Shown: one piece after another, positions 1 through 10,095 of the stretch
Layout of the letters: every line of letters starts with the position of its first letter
How positions within the stretch are numbered: position 1 is the first letter of the stretch
Assembly: GCA_025331125.1 (NCBI GenBank)
Contig: JAOALB010000320.1
Span: forward strand, 1-18,829
Reading direction: 5' to 3'
DNA from: Mycogone perniciosa
Lineage: Eukaryota; Ascomycota; Sordariomycetes; Hypocreales; Hypocreaceae
Length of the DNA stretch: 18,829 nt
Made by a program: the position numbers and the translations under genes
Notes under the pieces: generated by a model
Told to the model about the DNA's origin: nothing
The model's input: the letters and a program-made list of their open reading frames with translations, nothing else
Database searches by the model: none

Positions 1-72
1 GGCGCTTGCAGGCGCATATGCACTTGAATCCATCCAAGAGTTCCAAACTAAATGCATTCCTGCTGCCATCGA
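1..72. other. Unmutated left flank of the AT-rich block
   Basis: This stretch has normal base composition with many CpA and TpG dinucleotides (for example TGCAGG, ATGCACTTG, CCATCC), unlike everything to its right. Similarity to the second Gypsy copy (around 5,564) begins at about 73-81, so this is host or other non-repeat DNA next to a truncated retroelement. Plus frame 2 is open from base 2 to a TAA at 95-97 (31 codons, reading ALAGAYALESIQEF at its start), but the last codons already lie in element sequence. It could be the broken end of a gene or chance; I do not recognise the peptide. Confidence 0.6.
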
Positions 73-3000
73 TTATTTAATAAATACTACTCTTTAATAT
101 AATTAAAAAAGATTATAGCTATTAATATTAAGAAACTTATAGTAAAAAAACTTAAATTTAATAAACTAGATATTTTAAAAAAACTGCTATTTTAATTATA
201 TAATTTATATAATGCCTTCCTGCTAAAAATAATAAATAAACTTCTTTTATAATAAGCTTAAAGCTATAAAATTAAAATACTACTAAGAAAAGACCTATTA
301 TACTAAAAGAATAGGCTATTTTTATTTAATAAACTATAAGTAATAAAAAAATAATTAAACAATAATTTAATAAAAGGATTTATCTGTAAATTGCAAATAT
401 AATATACTACTCTTTTCCTTTTAGCTATAAAACTAAAAAGCAGTATTTATATTTAGTAAACTTATTAAAGGTTAAATAATATTATTATTAAAAATTAATA
501 CCTACTGCTATTAATTTAAAAAACCCTTAACGCTTTAAGTTATATAAAGGTATATATAAAACTTAATATTATTGCTGCATTTAATAACCTTTATATTACT
601 AAAAGGGATATATAAAAAATAGTATTTATTATAAAATTTAGCCTTTTTAAAATATTAGTTATACCTTTTAGCCTTTATAATACGCCTATTATATTTTAAT
701 ATTATATTAACTATACTCTCTATAACCTTTTTAACTATATTCATATAATATACTTTAATAATATCTTTATATATTTATTATATTAAAAAAAGTATTAAAA
801 ATATATATACAAAATAATAGCTAGCCTTTAAAACGCTAACTGTGAAATTAATATTATTAAATGTAAATTTAAAATAATAAAAATAAAATACTTTAGTTTA
901 ATTATTATTTTAGAAAGACTAGAAATAGATTTTAAAAAAGTTAAAGCTATATTAAACTGGCAATTATTTAAAGGAGTAAAAGACTTATAAAAGTTCTTTA
1001 GCTTTATAAATTCTTATTACTATTTTATTTAAAAATACTTTAAAATAGCTGCACTATTAAATAAACTTTTAAGGAAAAACTAAGTATATATTTAAAGAGA
1101 AAGATAGCAGGAAGCCTTTAATTTAATTAAATATACCTTTAAATTAGCTTTAATTTTAGCCCTCTTTAACTATAATAAATACATAGTCTTTAAGTTTAAT
1201 GCCTTTAATGAGGCATTAAGTAGTATTTTATTATAGTATAATAAAAGAGGTATTTTACACTTTATTATATTCTTTTCTATAAAGTATAACACTTAAAAAT
1301 ATAACTATAAAATCTATAATAAAGAACTCCTCGCTATTATTAAAGTAATAAAAGAGTAGCGCTTAAAATTATAAAGCTTATAAAAGTTTAATGTTATTAT
1401 AGACTATAAAAACTTTAAATACTTTACGTTAATAAAAGCTTTAAATTAATAGTAAGTTTAATAGTTTAAATTCCTTTTTAGCTTTAACTTTTATATTATT
1501 TATTAACCTAGCTTTAAGGCTATAAAGCTTAACGCTTTAAATAGAAAAATGGAAGATAGGCCTGTAAAATTAAACCCTTTTAATAACTGAATTAAAAATA
1601 AATAATGCATTATGTTTTTATAGAGTTCTTTTAGCCTTCAAACTTAAGTAATATTCCAGGAAAAAGTCTTATTAAATATTAAACTATCTATAAAGGCCGC
1701 CTTTATAGCTATAATAATACTAGTAAAAGACAGATTAACCAATAACTTAATTATAGCGGTCTATAAATACAATATTATAGTAAGAGAAATAATAACTGCG
1801 CTTTAAAACTTTAATATTTACTAATAGCTAAAATAACTTTATAAAGAACTTTAAATTGCAATAAATAACTATGAAATAATAAATAATAGAATTTACTATT
1901 AAAAGCAGCTTTTTATTCCCTTTAATAATAAGCTTTATATATAAATTTTATTTAAAAACCACTTAAATAGCTTAGCAAGATACTGAGGTAGGTTTAAAAC
2001 TTTAAACTTTATTAGCTGGATATACTAATAGCTATAGATCTTAAAAGATATTAAAGTATTTATATAAGCCTGTAAACTATATATTAAAATAAAAGCTTTG
2101 CAATCTTTACTATAAGGGTTCCTTTAACTATTACTAGTCCTATTTTATATATAGTTAAATATCTTTATTAATTATATTATACTACTGCCTAAATCCCGCT
2201 ACTATAATATTACCTATAAATATTTACTAATAATAGTTTACTGCTTTATAAAAATATATTATTTTATATTTATTACTTTATTATTAATAAAGAAGCTAGT
2301 TAATATATTTATTAATAAAATTTATTGCTTTTATAATATATTTAATAATATTATATTAAACTATAGTATATAGTTTATATTAAAATTCTAAAAATAACTT
2401 TTAAAGCAATTAAAAGTTATATTAAAATAGTTATTAGCCTTTACTTTAAAATTAATAGTTAAATTGAAAGAATTAATATAAATATAAAATAATACCTATA
2501 AGCTTTTATTAACTTTTACTAGGATAATTAAACTTCTTAGCTTTTATTAGCTGAATTTACTGTAAATAATATAATATCTAAAACTATAAGTGTATTACTG
2601 TTTTTCGCTAATTATAGTTTTAACCCTCGCTTAAAGATAAAGCCTTTATAGCCCTGCCTACTAAACTTTTCTATAGTAAAAAAAAAAAAGTGCTTTTACA
2701 CTAATATTATTATTAAGCAATTTAAATATATTATTATATAGCTAAAAGCCTTTGTTAAAGCTTTAAGAAAGAAATATAAAGAAAATGCAAATATATAAAA
2801 AAAGGCATTATTAGTCTATACTATTAGGCAGGAAATCTTTATTAATATATAAAATATAAAGATTAACTGGCTAATAAAAAAGCTAGATAATAAATAGGCA
2901 GGGCCTTATATAATAATAAAGGTATACCTATAAGCCTACGCTATTAGTTTACTGGAAAATATAAAGATTTTCCTAGTTTTATATAACTCCCTCCTACAAT

Positions 3001-3360
3001 TTAAAATAACTACTTTACTATATTTTCAATAAAAGATAATTAATAAAGTTAAATTAAAGAATATTTAAGGCAAAATATTAAAAAGAGAAGATAGTATAGA
3101 TAAAGTATAAAAGAAATAAAAGTTTAAAGTACTTTTAGATTATTATAATAATAATAGATTCTATTACTTTATTAAATAAAAATACTATACTGCTATATAG
3201 TAATTAATTAAAGACCTATAAAGTTAAGAAAAGGTAATATAAAACTTTTATAAAGGAAACCTAGAAAAGCTAGGCCTACTATAATAAGCATTAAAAGGAA
3301 TTATAAAAAAGGAAAAAGAGGAAATAGCTAAAAAGAAACTAATGCCTATAAAGCACTAAC
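73..3360 (+). pseudogene. pol: Gypsy pol remnant of copy A (RT, RNase H, integrase, chromodomain)
   Basis: When functional it encoded the polyprotein that copies the element RNA and integrates the cDNA. Plus frame 1 reads, between many stops, the reverse transcriptase block NITIKN-stop-Y at about 481-501 and the active-site block YFNNIFIY at 751-774 (YLDD in active relatives). RNase H shows FKFNAFNEALS at about 1189-1221 (TDAS equivalent) and YNKELLAI at about 1315-1340. Integrase shows LPKSRYYN at about 2182-2208. The frame then changes to plus 3 between about 2,390 and 2,450, where integrase continues with INS-stop-IERIN near 2451, ANYSFNPRL near 2607 and NWLIKKLDNK at about 2862. The chromodomain-like stretch LLDYYNNNRFYYFIK lies at about 3132-3176, followed by a Lys/Glu-rich tail at about 3291-3357. 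The catalytic aspartates are replaced by Asn. Domain limits are estimates. Confidence 0.88.
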
Positions 3361-3524
3361 TAAAAACTATACTGCATTAAAGCCTATAACTAAACTATAT
3401 ATTATTAATACTAAAAAATTATATAATTTGCCCTATTTACCTTTCTATCAGAAGTATTAAAATAGATTACCCGGAATTTCAATTTATATAAGCAATATAG
3501 CTATTCGCGGCCAAATAGCGCAAT

Positions 3525-3539
3525 AAAAAGGGGGGGTAC
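3525..3539 (+). other. Polypurine tract of copy A
   Basis: AAAAAGGGGGGG followed by TAC lies directly before the 3' LTR. This is the primer site for plus-strand DNA synthesis in LTR retrotransposons. It stays G-rich although its surroundings are AT-rich, because it has no CpA/TpG for RIP to act on. Copy B has the same tract before its LTR. Confidence 0.85.
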
Positions 3540-3721
3540 TATCACAGCACTAACTATAACGCTATATTAACGCCCTGTCACGTAAGCCCCGGTTACATAA
3601 CTAGGCCCTAACGCGTTCCTAGCTATAGCTTTCTATAAAGCTTTAGGGCTTTCTCGCTCTCTACGGCATAATAACAATATTTGCCCTAACCTGCCTTTCC
3701 GTGCCGTAATATAAATAAAGG
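3540..3721 (+). repeat. 3' LTR of copy A, first part
   Basis: It starts TATCACAGCAC, explained as the canonical TG terminus with G to A by RIP. It matches the start of copy B's LTR (8,999 on), with differences mostly C to T or G to A and mostly in B: for example GCCCTGTCAC here against GCTTTATTAT in B. The LTR would have carried the promoter and polyadenylation signals; TATAAATAAAG at 3710-3720 resembles a TATA box. Alignment to B stops at AAGG (3718-3721) and resumes after the insert. Confidence 0.8.
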
Positions 3722-4430
3722 TTAACTATAAATAATATTATTATTTTAAAATAAATCTATTATTGCTTTTTTAATTAAAAGCCTTTTAAACTTAAATTAA
3801 TAAATAATAAATCATTTTTAATATAAACTATATTTCTTTTTATATAATATTTATATTAATATAAAAACTTTAATAAATACTAGTTATATATTTGAAGCTT
3901 TTATTAAATATACTTTTATTAAATAATTTAATATTATTATTTAATAACAATTATTTATTTAAAACCTTTTTTTTATTAATAAAAATATAATTAATAAAAT
4001 TTTAAACTTTTTTATTATATAAACTATAATTAACTTTTATAAAAAACTTTACCTTTTTTTTATTACAAATATCTTTAATAATATATTTATTATTTTTAGC
4101 TTTTTATAGCTAAATAAATATAACTTTAATATTAATTAAAAAATATTAACTATTACTTTTAAATTTTATTACTACTATAACTATTACTTTTTAAAAAATA
4201 TAACTAGCTTTATATAAACTTTAATAGCAGTTAAAATAGAAAATAACTGTTTTAAAACTAATATAAAAAATATATATTACTCGTAATTAATAATTAAAAA
4301 TACTTTACATAAAGTAAAGCTTAATTTAATTAAATAGAAACTATACTATATTAATAACTATTAATTAAAAATACTTTAAAAAAGGAAAATTATAAGTTCA
4401 TTAAAAAAGGAGCCTATAAATTATATATTC
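3722..4430. other. AT-rich left part of the insert, nothing recognisable
   Basis: This is RIP-like AT-rich DNA with many stops in all frames. I found no conserved protein block, LTR terminus, polypurine tract or tandem repeat. It differs from copies A and B and from element C as far as I can tell by eye. Confidence 0.5.
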
Positions 4431-4765
4431 CATAAAGTAATGCTATTGGAACAGATATACATTACTACTGGAACAGATAGTCTATACGCGCACACAGAAA
4501 TCTTCCTAGCTTTCAATTCCTTGATCTTCTATAACACCTTTAACCATAACAACAATACCAATTTTATATATTATAATAGATTTCCATTTAGATCTATTAT
4601 TGGCCCAATACAGCAATACTGCAGATAACTTTAAACTGCTCGGTTCCTTCGATTTTAATGCTAAAATTAAAGACTAGCCGCAGTCGCCTTTATAGTAGCC
4701 TAAAATATCCAGTTAATGTTCTAAGGGCTATAGTAAATCGCGGGTTATAAAGACTTCTAGCCGAT
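4431..4765. other. Weakly mutated island within the insert
   Basis: CpA and TpG are common here (ACAGATATACATT, GCGCACACAGAAA, CCATAACAACAATACC), in sharp contrast to flanking DNA, so it escaped RIP or arrived after it. An ATG reading frame covers 4440-4628 on the plus strand (62 codons), but it begins inside a 22-base repeat whose length is not a multiple of three, has an unremarkable composition, no recognised domain and no obvious promoter, so I do not call a gene. TGCTATTGG (4441-4449) and CCAATACAGCA (4605-4615) are near-inverted with TG...CA ends, which would fit a small LTR or terminal-repeat element of about 175 bp. No matching target duplication is seen. Confidence 0.55.
4444..4487 (+). 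repeat. Two-copy 22-bp imperfect tandem repeat
   Basis: TATTGGAACAGATA (4444-4457) recurs as TACTGGAACAGATA (4466-4479) with one change, and each is followed by a looser 8-base match ending AC. The period is 22 bases. Tandem motifs like this occur in LTR promoters, but the role here is unknown. Confidence 0.75.
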
Positions 4766-5097
4766 AAGGCTATATCTCTGCTATAGCAGTAGCAGCAGGA
4801 GTAGTATTAGCCTAGATTAAAGAGATTAAAGAGATTATTACTGCTATATAGCCGGAATAATAATTAGCTTAAGGGAATATATATAGATAGATAGAATATA
4901 TACTAAAAACTTATTATTTAAAGTAATTTAATTATATTAGAATAGCTGGCTATAAATACTATATTATATACTATAATTAAGTGTTATATAAAAGAGTAAG
5001 TTATATATTAAAGGAAGCTGTAGGCAGAATCTCTATATATATATATAGACTATTTATTCTACTAGCAATTTATATCTATTTTAATAGTATTATTTAT
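4766..5097 (+). repeat. 3' LTR of copy A, second part
   Basis: After the insert the alignment to copy B's LTR resumes at GCTATATCTCTGC (matching about 9,181 on). It includes a GTAGCAGCAGGAGTAG stretch, a doubled ATTAAAGAG motif (about 4,815-4,835), GATAGATAGA and a TA run. Similarity to B fades at about 5,093-5,100, taken as the LTR end. Without the insert A's LTR is about 510 bp, close to B's roughly 506 bp. Confidence 0.75.
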
Positions 5098-5563
5098 TTT
5101 ATAAACTTTAATGTTAAATTAAAATAACTATATAATTTAAAAATATAGTAGAATTAATAATAAAGAAATATAAATATAAATAATTTTGAATTAAATATAT
5201 ATAAAGCTAATATTTACCTTTATGATTTATAGTTAATAATAAAAAGGAAAACGTTTATTAAAGCTATTATTATTATTTTTTAATATATTACTTTTATAAA
5301 ATTAAACTAAACTTTAAAATTAAAAAATATATTTAAATATAGTAAATATATAAATAATAGCAGCTATAAATCTTATTATATTTTATTATTAATTATATAT
5401 TTATATAATAAAAGCAATTTAAAAAGAAATAATCTAAACTATTAAAATTAAAACATTAATATTTATTAGCTTATTAAAGCTTTTAAATAAATTTTTTTAA
5501 TAAATATTTATAGGATAAAAGGATTATATTAAAGTAAAAATAATATTATTAAAAAGATATATA
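5098..5563. other. AT-rich DNA between A's LTR and recognisable pol of B
   Basis: This is strongly RIP-like. By position it should hold the pol region upstream of reverse transcriptase (protease or linker) of copy B, cut on its left by A's LTR, but I could not recognise protease motifs. It has no counterpart in A because A is truncated at base 73. It could equally be older target DNA. Confidence 0.4.
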
Positions 5564-8500
5564 ATTTTATTAGTAAATATTATTTTTTAATATAATTAAA
5601 AGAAATTATAGTTATTAATATAAAAAGATTTATAGTAAAATAACTTGAATTTAATAAATTAAATATTTTAAAGAAAATACTATTTTAGCTATATAACCTA
5701 TATAATACCTTTCTATTAAAAATAGTAAATAAACCTTTTTTATAATAGGCTTAAAACCATAAACTTAAAATATTATTAAAAAAAGACTTTTTATATTAAA
5801 GAAATAACCTACTTTTATCTAATAGATTATAGGTAATAAAAGGATTATGAAATAATGATTTAATAAAAAGATTTATTTATAAATTATAAATATAATATAT
5901 TGCCTTTTTTTTAATTATAGAATTAAAAAGTAATATTTATATTTATTAAAACTATTAAAAGTTAAATAATATTACTATTAAAAATTAATACCTATTACTA
6001 TTAATTTAAAAAACCTGTAATACTTTAAGTTATATAAAAGTATATATAAAATTTAACATTATTTTTATATTTAATAACCTTTATATTATTAAAAGCGATA
6101 GATAGAAAATCGCCTTTATTATAAAGTTTAACCTTTTTAAAATATTAATTATACCTTTTAGCCTTTATAATATACCTATTATATTTTAATACTACATTAA
6201 TTATACTTTTTATAATCTTTTTTAACTATACTTATATAATATACTTTAATAATATCTTTATATATTCTTTAAATTGAAAGGAATATTAAAAATATATTTA
6301 TAAAGTAATAGTTTACTTTTAAAATATTAGCCTTTAAATTAATATTATTAAATATAACTTTAAAATAATAAAAGTAAAATACTTTGATTTAATTATTACT
6401 TTTTAAAAATTAAAAATTAAAATTAAAAAGTTAAAGCTATATTAAATTAATAATTATTTAAAATAATAAAAGATTTATAAAAGTTCTTTAATTTTATAAA
6501 CCTTTATTATTATTGTATTTAAAAATACTTTAAAATAGCAGTATTATTAAATAAACTTTTAAAAAAAGATTAACTATATATTTAAAGGAAAGAAAAATAA
6601 AAGGCTTTTAATTTAATTAAATATATTTTTAAATTAACTTTAATTTTAGCCTTTTTTAATTATAATAAATAAATAGTTTTTAAAATAAATACTTTTAATT
6701 AAATATTAAATAATATTTCATTGCAGTATAATAAAAGAAGTATTTTATACTTTATTATATTTTTTTCTATAAAGTATAATATTTAAAAATATAACTATAA
6801 AATCTATAATAAAAAACTTTTAGCTATTATTAAAGTAATTAAGAAGTAATATTTAAAATTATATAGCTTATAAAGATTTAATATTATTATAAACTATAAC
6901 AACTTTAAATATTTTACTTTAATTAAAGCTTTTAATTAATAATAAATTTAATAGTTTAAATTCTTTTTTAACTTTAACTTTTGTATTATTTATTAATTTA
7001 ACTTTAAAGCTATAAAGTTTAATATTTTAAATAAAAAAGCAGAAAATAAACTTATAAAACAAAATCCCTTTAATAATTAAATTAAAAATAAATAATATAT
7101 TATTTTTTATAAAGTTCTTTTAGCTTTAAAGTTTAAATAATATTTTAAAATAAAACTTTATTAAATATAAAAACGTTTATAAAAGGTGCCTTTATAGCTA
7201 TAATAATATTTATAAAAAATAAATAAATTAATAATTTAATTATAGTAATATATAAATAAAATATTATATTAAAAGAAATAATAACTATATTTTAAAACTT
7301 TAATAGTTATTAATAATTAAAATAGCTTTATAAAGAATTTTAAATTATAATAAATAACTATTAAATTATAAATAATAAAATCTACTATTAAAAGTAGCTT
7401 TTTATTCCTTTTAATAATAAACTTTCTATATAAACCTTATTTCAAAACTACTTTAATAGTTTAACTAAATATTTAAGTAGGTTTAAAACTTTAAACTTTA
7501 TTAATTAAATATATTGATAGGTATAAATTTTAAAAGATATTAAAATATTTATATAAACTTATAAATTATATATTAAAATAAAAGCTTTATAATCTTTACT
7601 ATAAAGTTTCCTTTAATTACTATTAATTTTATTTTATATATAATTAAATATTTTTATTAATTATATTATATTACTGCCTAAACTTTATTATTACAATGTT
7701 ATTTATAAGTATTTACTGGTAATAGTTTACTGCTTTATTAAAATATATTACTTATATTTATTATTTTACTATTAATAAAACAGTTAATTAATATATTTAT
7801 TAATAGGATTTACTGCCTTCATAGTATACTTAATAATATTATATCAAATTATAATATATAATTTATATTAAGATTTTAAAAATAATCTTTAAAGTAATTA
7901 AAAGTTATATTAAAATAATTATTAATTCTTTACTTTAAAATTAATAATGAAATTCAAAGAATGAATATAAATATAACATAATATTTATAAACTGTTATTA
8001 ACTTTTATTAATATAATCTACTATAAAAAATGTAAGATTTAAAACTATTAATATATCATTATTTTTATTAATTATAGTTTTAACCTTTACTTAAAAATAA
8101 AGCCTTTATAGCTTTACCTACTAAAGCCTTTTATAATAAAAAAAAGAAAATTCTTTTATATTAATATTATTATTAATTAATTTAAATATCTTATTATATA
8201 ATTAAAGGCTTTTATTAAGGCGTTAAAATAAAAATATAAAGAAAATATAAATATATAAAAAGAGGCATTATTAATTTATATTATTAAACTGGAAGTCTTT
8301 CTTCATATATAAAATATAAAGATTAACTAGCTAATAAAGAAACTAACTAATAAATAGGCAGGACTTTATATAATAATAAAGGTATATTTATAAGCCTGCG
8401 CTATTAGTTTACTAGAAAGTATAAAGATTCTTTTAATTTTATATAACTTTCTTTTATAATTTAAAACAATTACTTTACTATACTTTAAGTAAAAAATAAT

Positions 8501-8820
8501 TAATAAAGCTAAATTAAAGAATATTTAAAATAAAGTATTAAAAAGGGAAAATAATATAAAGAAAATATAAAGAAAATAAAAGTTTAAAGTATTTTTAAAT
8601 TCTTAGAATAATAACAGTTTTTATTACTTTATTAAATAAAAATATTATACTACTATATAATAATTAATTAAAGATTTGTAAAGCTACAAAAAGGTAATAT
8701 AAAACTTTTATATAAAAAACCTAATAAAGCTAAGCCTATTATAATAGGCATTAAAAGGGATTATAAAAAAAGAAAAAAAAAGAAATAGTTAAAAAGAAAC
8801 TAATACCTATAAAGTATTAA
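5564..8820 (+). pseudogene. pol: Gypsy pol remnant of copy B
   Basis: It is collinear with copy A's pol. The reverse transcriptase active-site equivalent YFNNIF is at about 6242-6259 in plus frame 2 and the RNase H TDAS-equivalent is near 6688 in frame 1, so B has a frame change between them that A lacks. The integrase region matching LPKS lies near 7,675-7,690, and the chromodomain-like region near 8,590-8,640 shows DYY replaced by Asn/Ser-type codons. Stops are denser than in A. Any activity is long gone, including the catalytic aspartates. Confidence 0.82.
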
Positions 8821-8984
8821 CTAAAAACTATATTATATTAAAGCTTCTAATTAAATTATATATTATTAATATTAAAAACTATATAATTAACTTTATTTAC
8901 CTTTATCTTGAAAGTATTAAAATAAATTACTTAAAATCTTAATTTATATAAGTAATATAGCTATTTGCAGTTAAATAATAAAGT

Positions 8985-8998
8985 AAAAGGGGGGGTAC
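8985..8998 (+). other. Polypurine tract of copy B
   Basis: AAAAGGGGGGG plus TAC lies directly before the LTR. The arrangement is the same as in copy A. Confidence 0.82.
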
Positions 8999-9504
8999 TA
9001 TTATAGTATTAACTATAATATAATATTAATGCTTTATTATATAAACTTTAGTTATATAACCAGGCCTTAATGTATTCCTAGCTATAGCTTTATATAAAAC
9101 CTTAAGGCTTCCTTACTCTCTACAGTATAACAATAATATTTGCCTTAACCTGCCTTCCTATACTATAATAAGTTAATAAAGCTATATCTCTACTATAATA
9201 GTAGCAGTAGCAGTAGTATTAACTTAACTTAAAGAGATTAAAGAGATTATTTTAACTATATAATTAAAATCATAATTAACTTAAGGGAATATATATAAAT
9301 AAATAAAATATATATTAAGGATTTATTATTTAAAGTAATTTAATTATATTAAAGTAGCTAGCTGTAAATACTATATTATATCCTATAATTAAGTATTATA
9401 TAATAAAGTAAATTATATATTAAGGGAAGTCATAGGCAGAATCTTTATATTAATATATAAACTATTTATTTTAATAGTAATTTATATTAATTTTAATACT
9501 ATTA
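8999..9504 (+). repeat. 3' LTR of copy B, unbroken
   Basis: It begins TATTATAGTATTAAC, the mutated form of A's TATCACAGCACTAAC. It runs through the point where A carries its insert (B junction near 9,180-9,181) without interruption and ends where similarity to A fades (about 9,501-9,508). It contains GTAGCAGTAGCAGTAG and the doubled ATTAAAGAG motif. The length of about 506 bp is approximate at the 3' side. Confidence 0.78.
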
Positions 9505-9877
9505 CTTATAATTTTAAAAAATATAATTAAATTTAAAATACATAATTTATTAAATATTATTTTAAGATTTAAAGATATTTTAAAACTAAATTTAATTATA
9601 AAATTATCAAATATTATCAAAGTATTATTTTATAAAAGATTAATTTAATTACGTTTTTAAATTTACTTTATATTAAATAATATTTCTTTTTATTTATAAA
9701 TACCTTTTAACAAAAGCTATAAAAAAGTAAAACAAGTATAAAAAAAAAGACTTTTAAATAAAAAAGTAATTACATTTCAAAGCTTAGATATATTAGTATT
9801 ATTAAAAGTATATTTCTATAAATTTAAATAATTAAATATAGTTATAAACTATAAAATAAATTAAAAATAAAAATTAA
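9505..9877. other. AT-rich spacer, nothing recognisable
   Basis: This RIP-like DNA lies between B's LTR and element C. I saw no conserved protein block or repeat boundary. It is the left half of the site into which C inserted, so it was once contiguous with the DNA at 11,361 onward. Confidence 0.5.
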
Positions 9878-9882
9878 TAATT
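9878..9882. repeat. Left target-site duplication of element C
   Basis: TAATT directly before the 5' LTR is repeated exactly after the 3' LTR (11,356-11,360). In DNA this AT-rich a 5-bp match alone is weak, but it falls at the LTR limits predicted independently from the LTR alignment. Confidence 0.65.
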
Positions 9883-10095
9883 TCTTATAAGCTAAAGGCC
9901 TAGGTAAAGGAATTTAGCGCCTGCCTAATTTAGTTATAGCTGCAGATATAACTTATACGCTAATTATTTAAATAGCTATTATTTAAAGCCAGTTAACTTT
10001 AAGCTTTTTTTATTTTTTTATTTTATTTTTTACTTTTAAATAAATAATTTTAAGTCCGCTTTTTATATTATATATTATAGGCTAATCCTTTTATA
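9883..10095 (+). repeat. 5' LTR of element C
   Basis: It carries GCTAAAGGCCTAGGTAAAGG at 9891-9910, identical in the 3' LTR, followed by AATTTAGCGCCTGC, then a pyrimidine-rich stretch and a TATA-like run before GGCTAATCC near the end. It ends TTTTATA, with the final TA read as CA changed by RIP. Confidence 0.82.

Larger units (their letters stand above)
3722..4765. mobile_element. Insert of about 1.04 kb inside copy A's LTR
   Basis: Copy B's LTR runs straight from the bases matching 3712-3720 to those matching 4770 onward, so B is the empty site and this segment was inserted in A. The flanks share AAGG (3718-3721 and 4766-4769), a possible 4-bp target duplication. The left 710 bases are AT-rich and RIP-like with no recognisable protein; the right 330 bases are of normal complexity. 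The ends are not clear inverted repeats or TG...CA termini. It may be a transposon fragment, a non-autonomous element or filler DNA; the class is unknown. Confidence 0.7.
73..5097 (+). mobile_element. Gypsy copy A, 5'-truncated, RIP-degraded
   Basis: This is a Ty3/Gypsy LTR retrotransposon remnant: pol (reverse transcriptase, RNase H, integrase, chromodomain-like end), polypurine tract, then a 3' LTR interrupted by a 1.04-kb insert. It aligns with copy B at a nearly constant offset of about 5,460-5,493 bases. Gag, protease and the 5' LTR are missing because the copy is cut at the left edge of the AT block. A is clearly less mutated than B, most obviously in the LTR. The right end is where similarity to B's LTR fades. 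The domain order (integrase after RNase H) places it in Gypsy rather than Copia. Confidence 0.88.
5098..9504 (+). mobile_element. Gypsy copy B, 5'-incomplete, heavily RIP-degraded
   Basis: This is a second copy of the same family as A, in the same orientation, aligned from about 5,574 (matching base 81) through pol, polypurine tract and an unbroken 3' LTR. It is more AT-rich than A at nearly every variable position, which suggests longer or more rounds of RIP. Its 5' LTR and gag are not seen; the left limit is placed at the end of A's LTR and is uncertain. Confidence 0.82.

Noticed and set aside
3528..3537. G runs as G-quadruplex or regulatory elements
   Set aside because: Each G run sits exactly before an LTR start and is explained as a polypurine tract; there is only one run per site.
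4440..4628. 62-codon reading frame starting at ATG 4440
   Set aside because: It owes its openness to lying in the only unmutated island, begins inside a 22-bp tandem repeat, has no recognisable domain or plausible upstream context, and does not look like a conserved protein.
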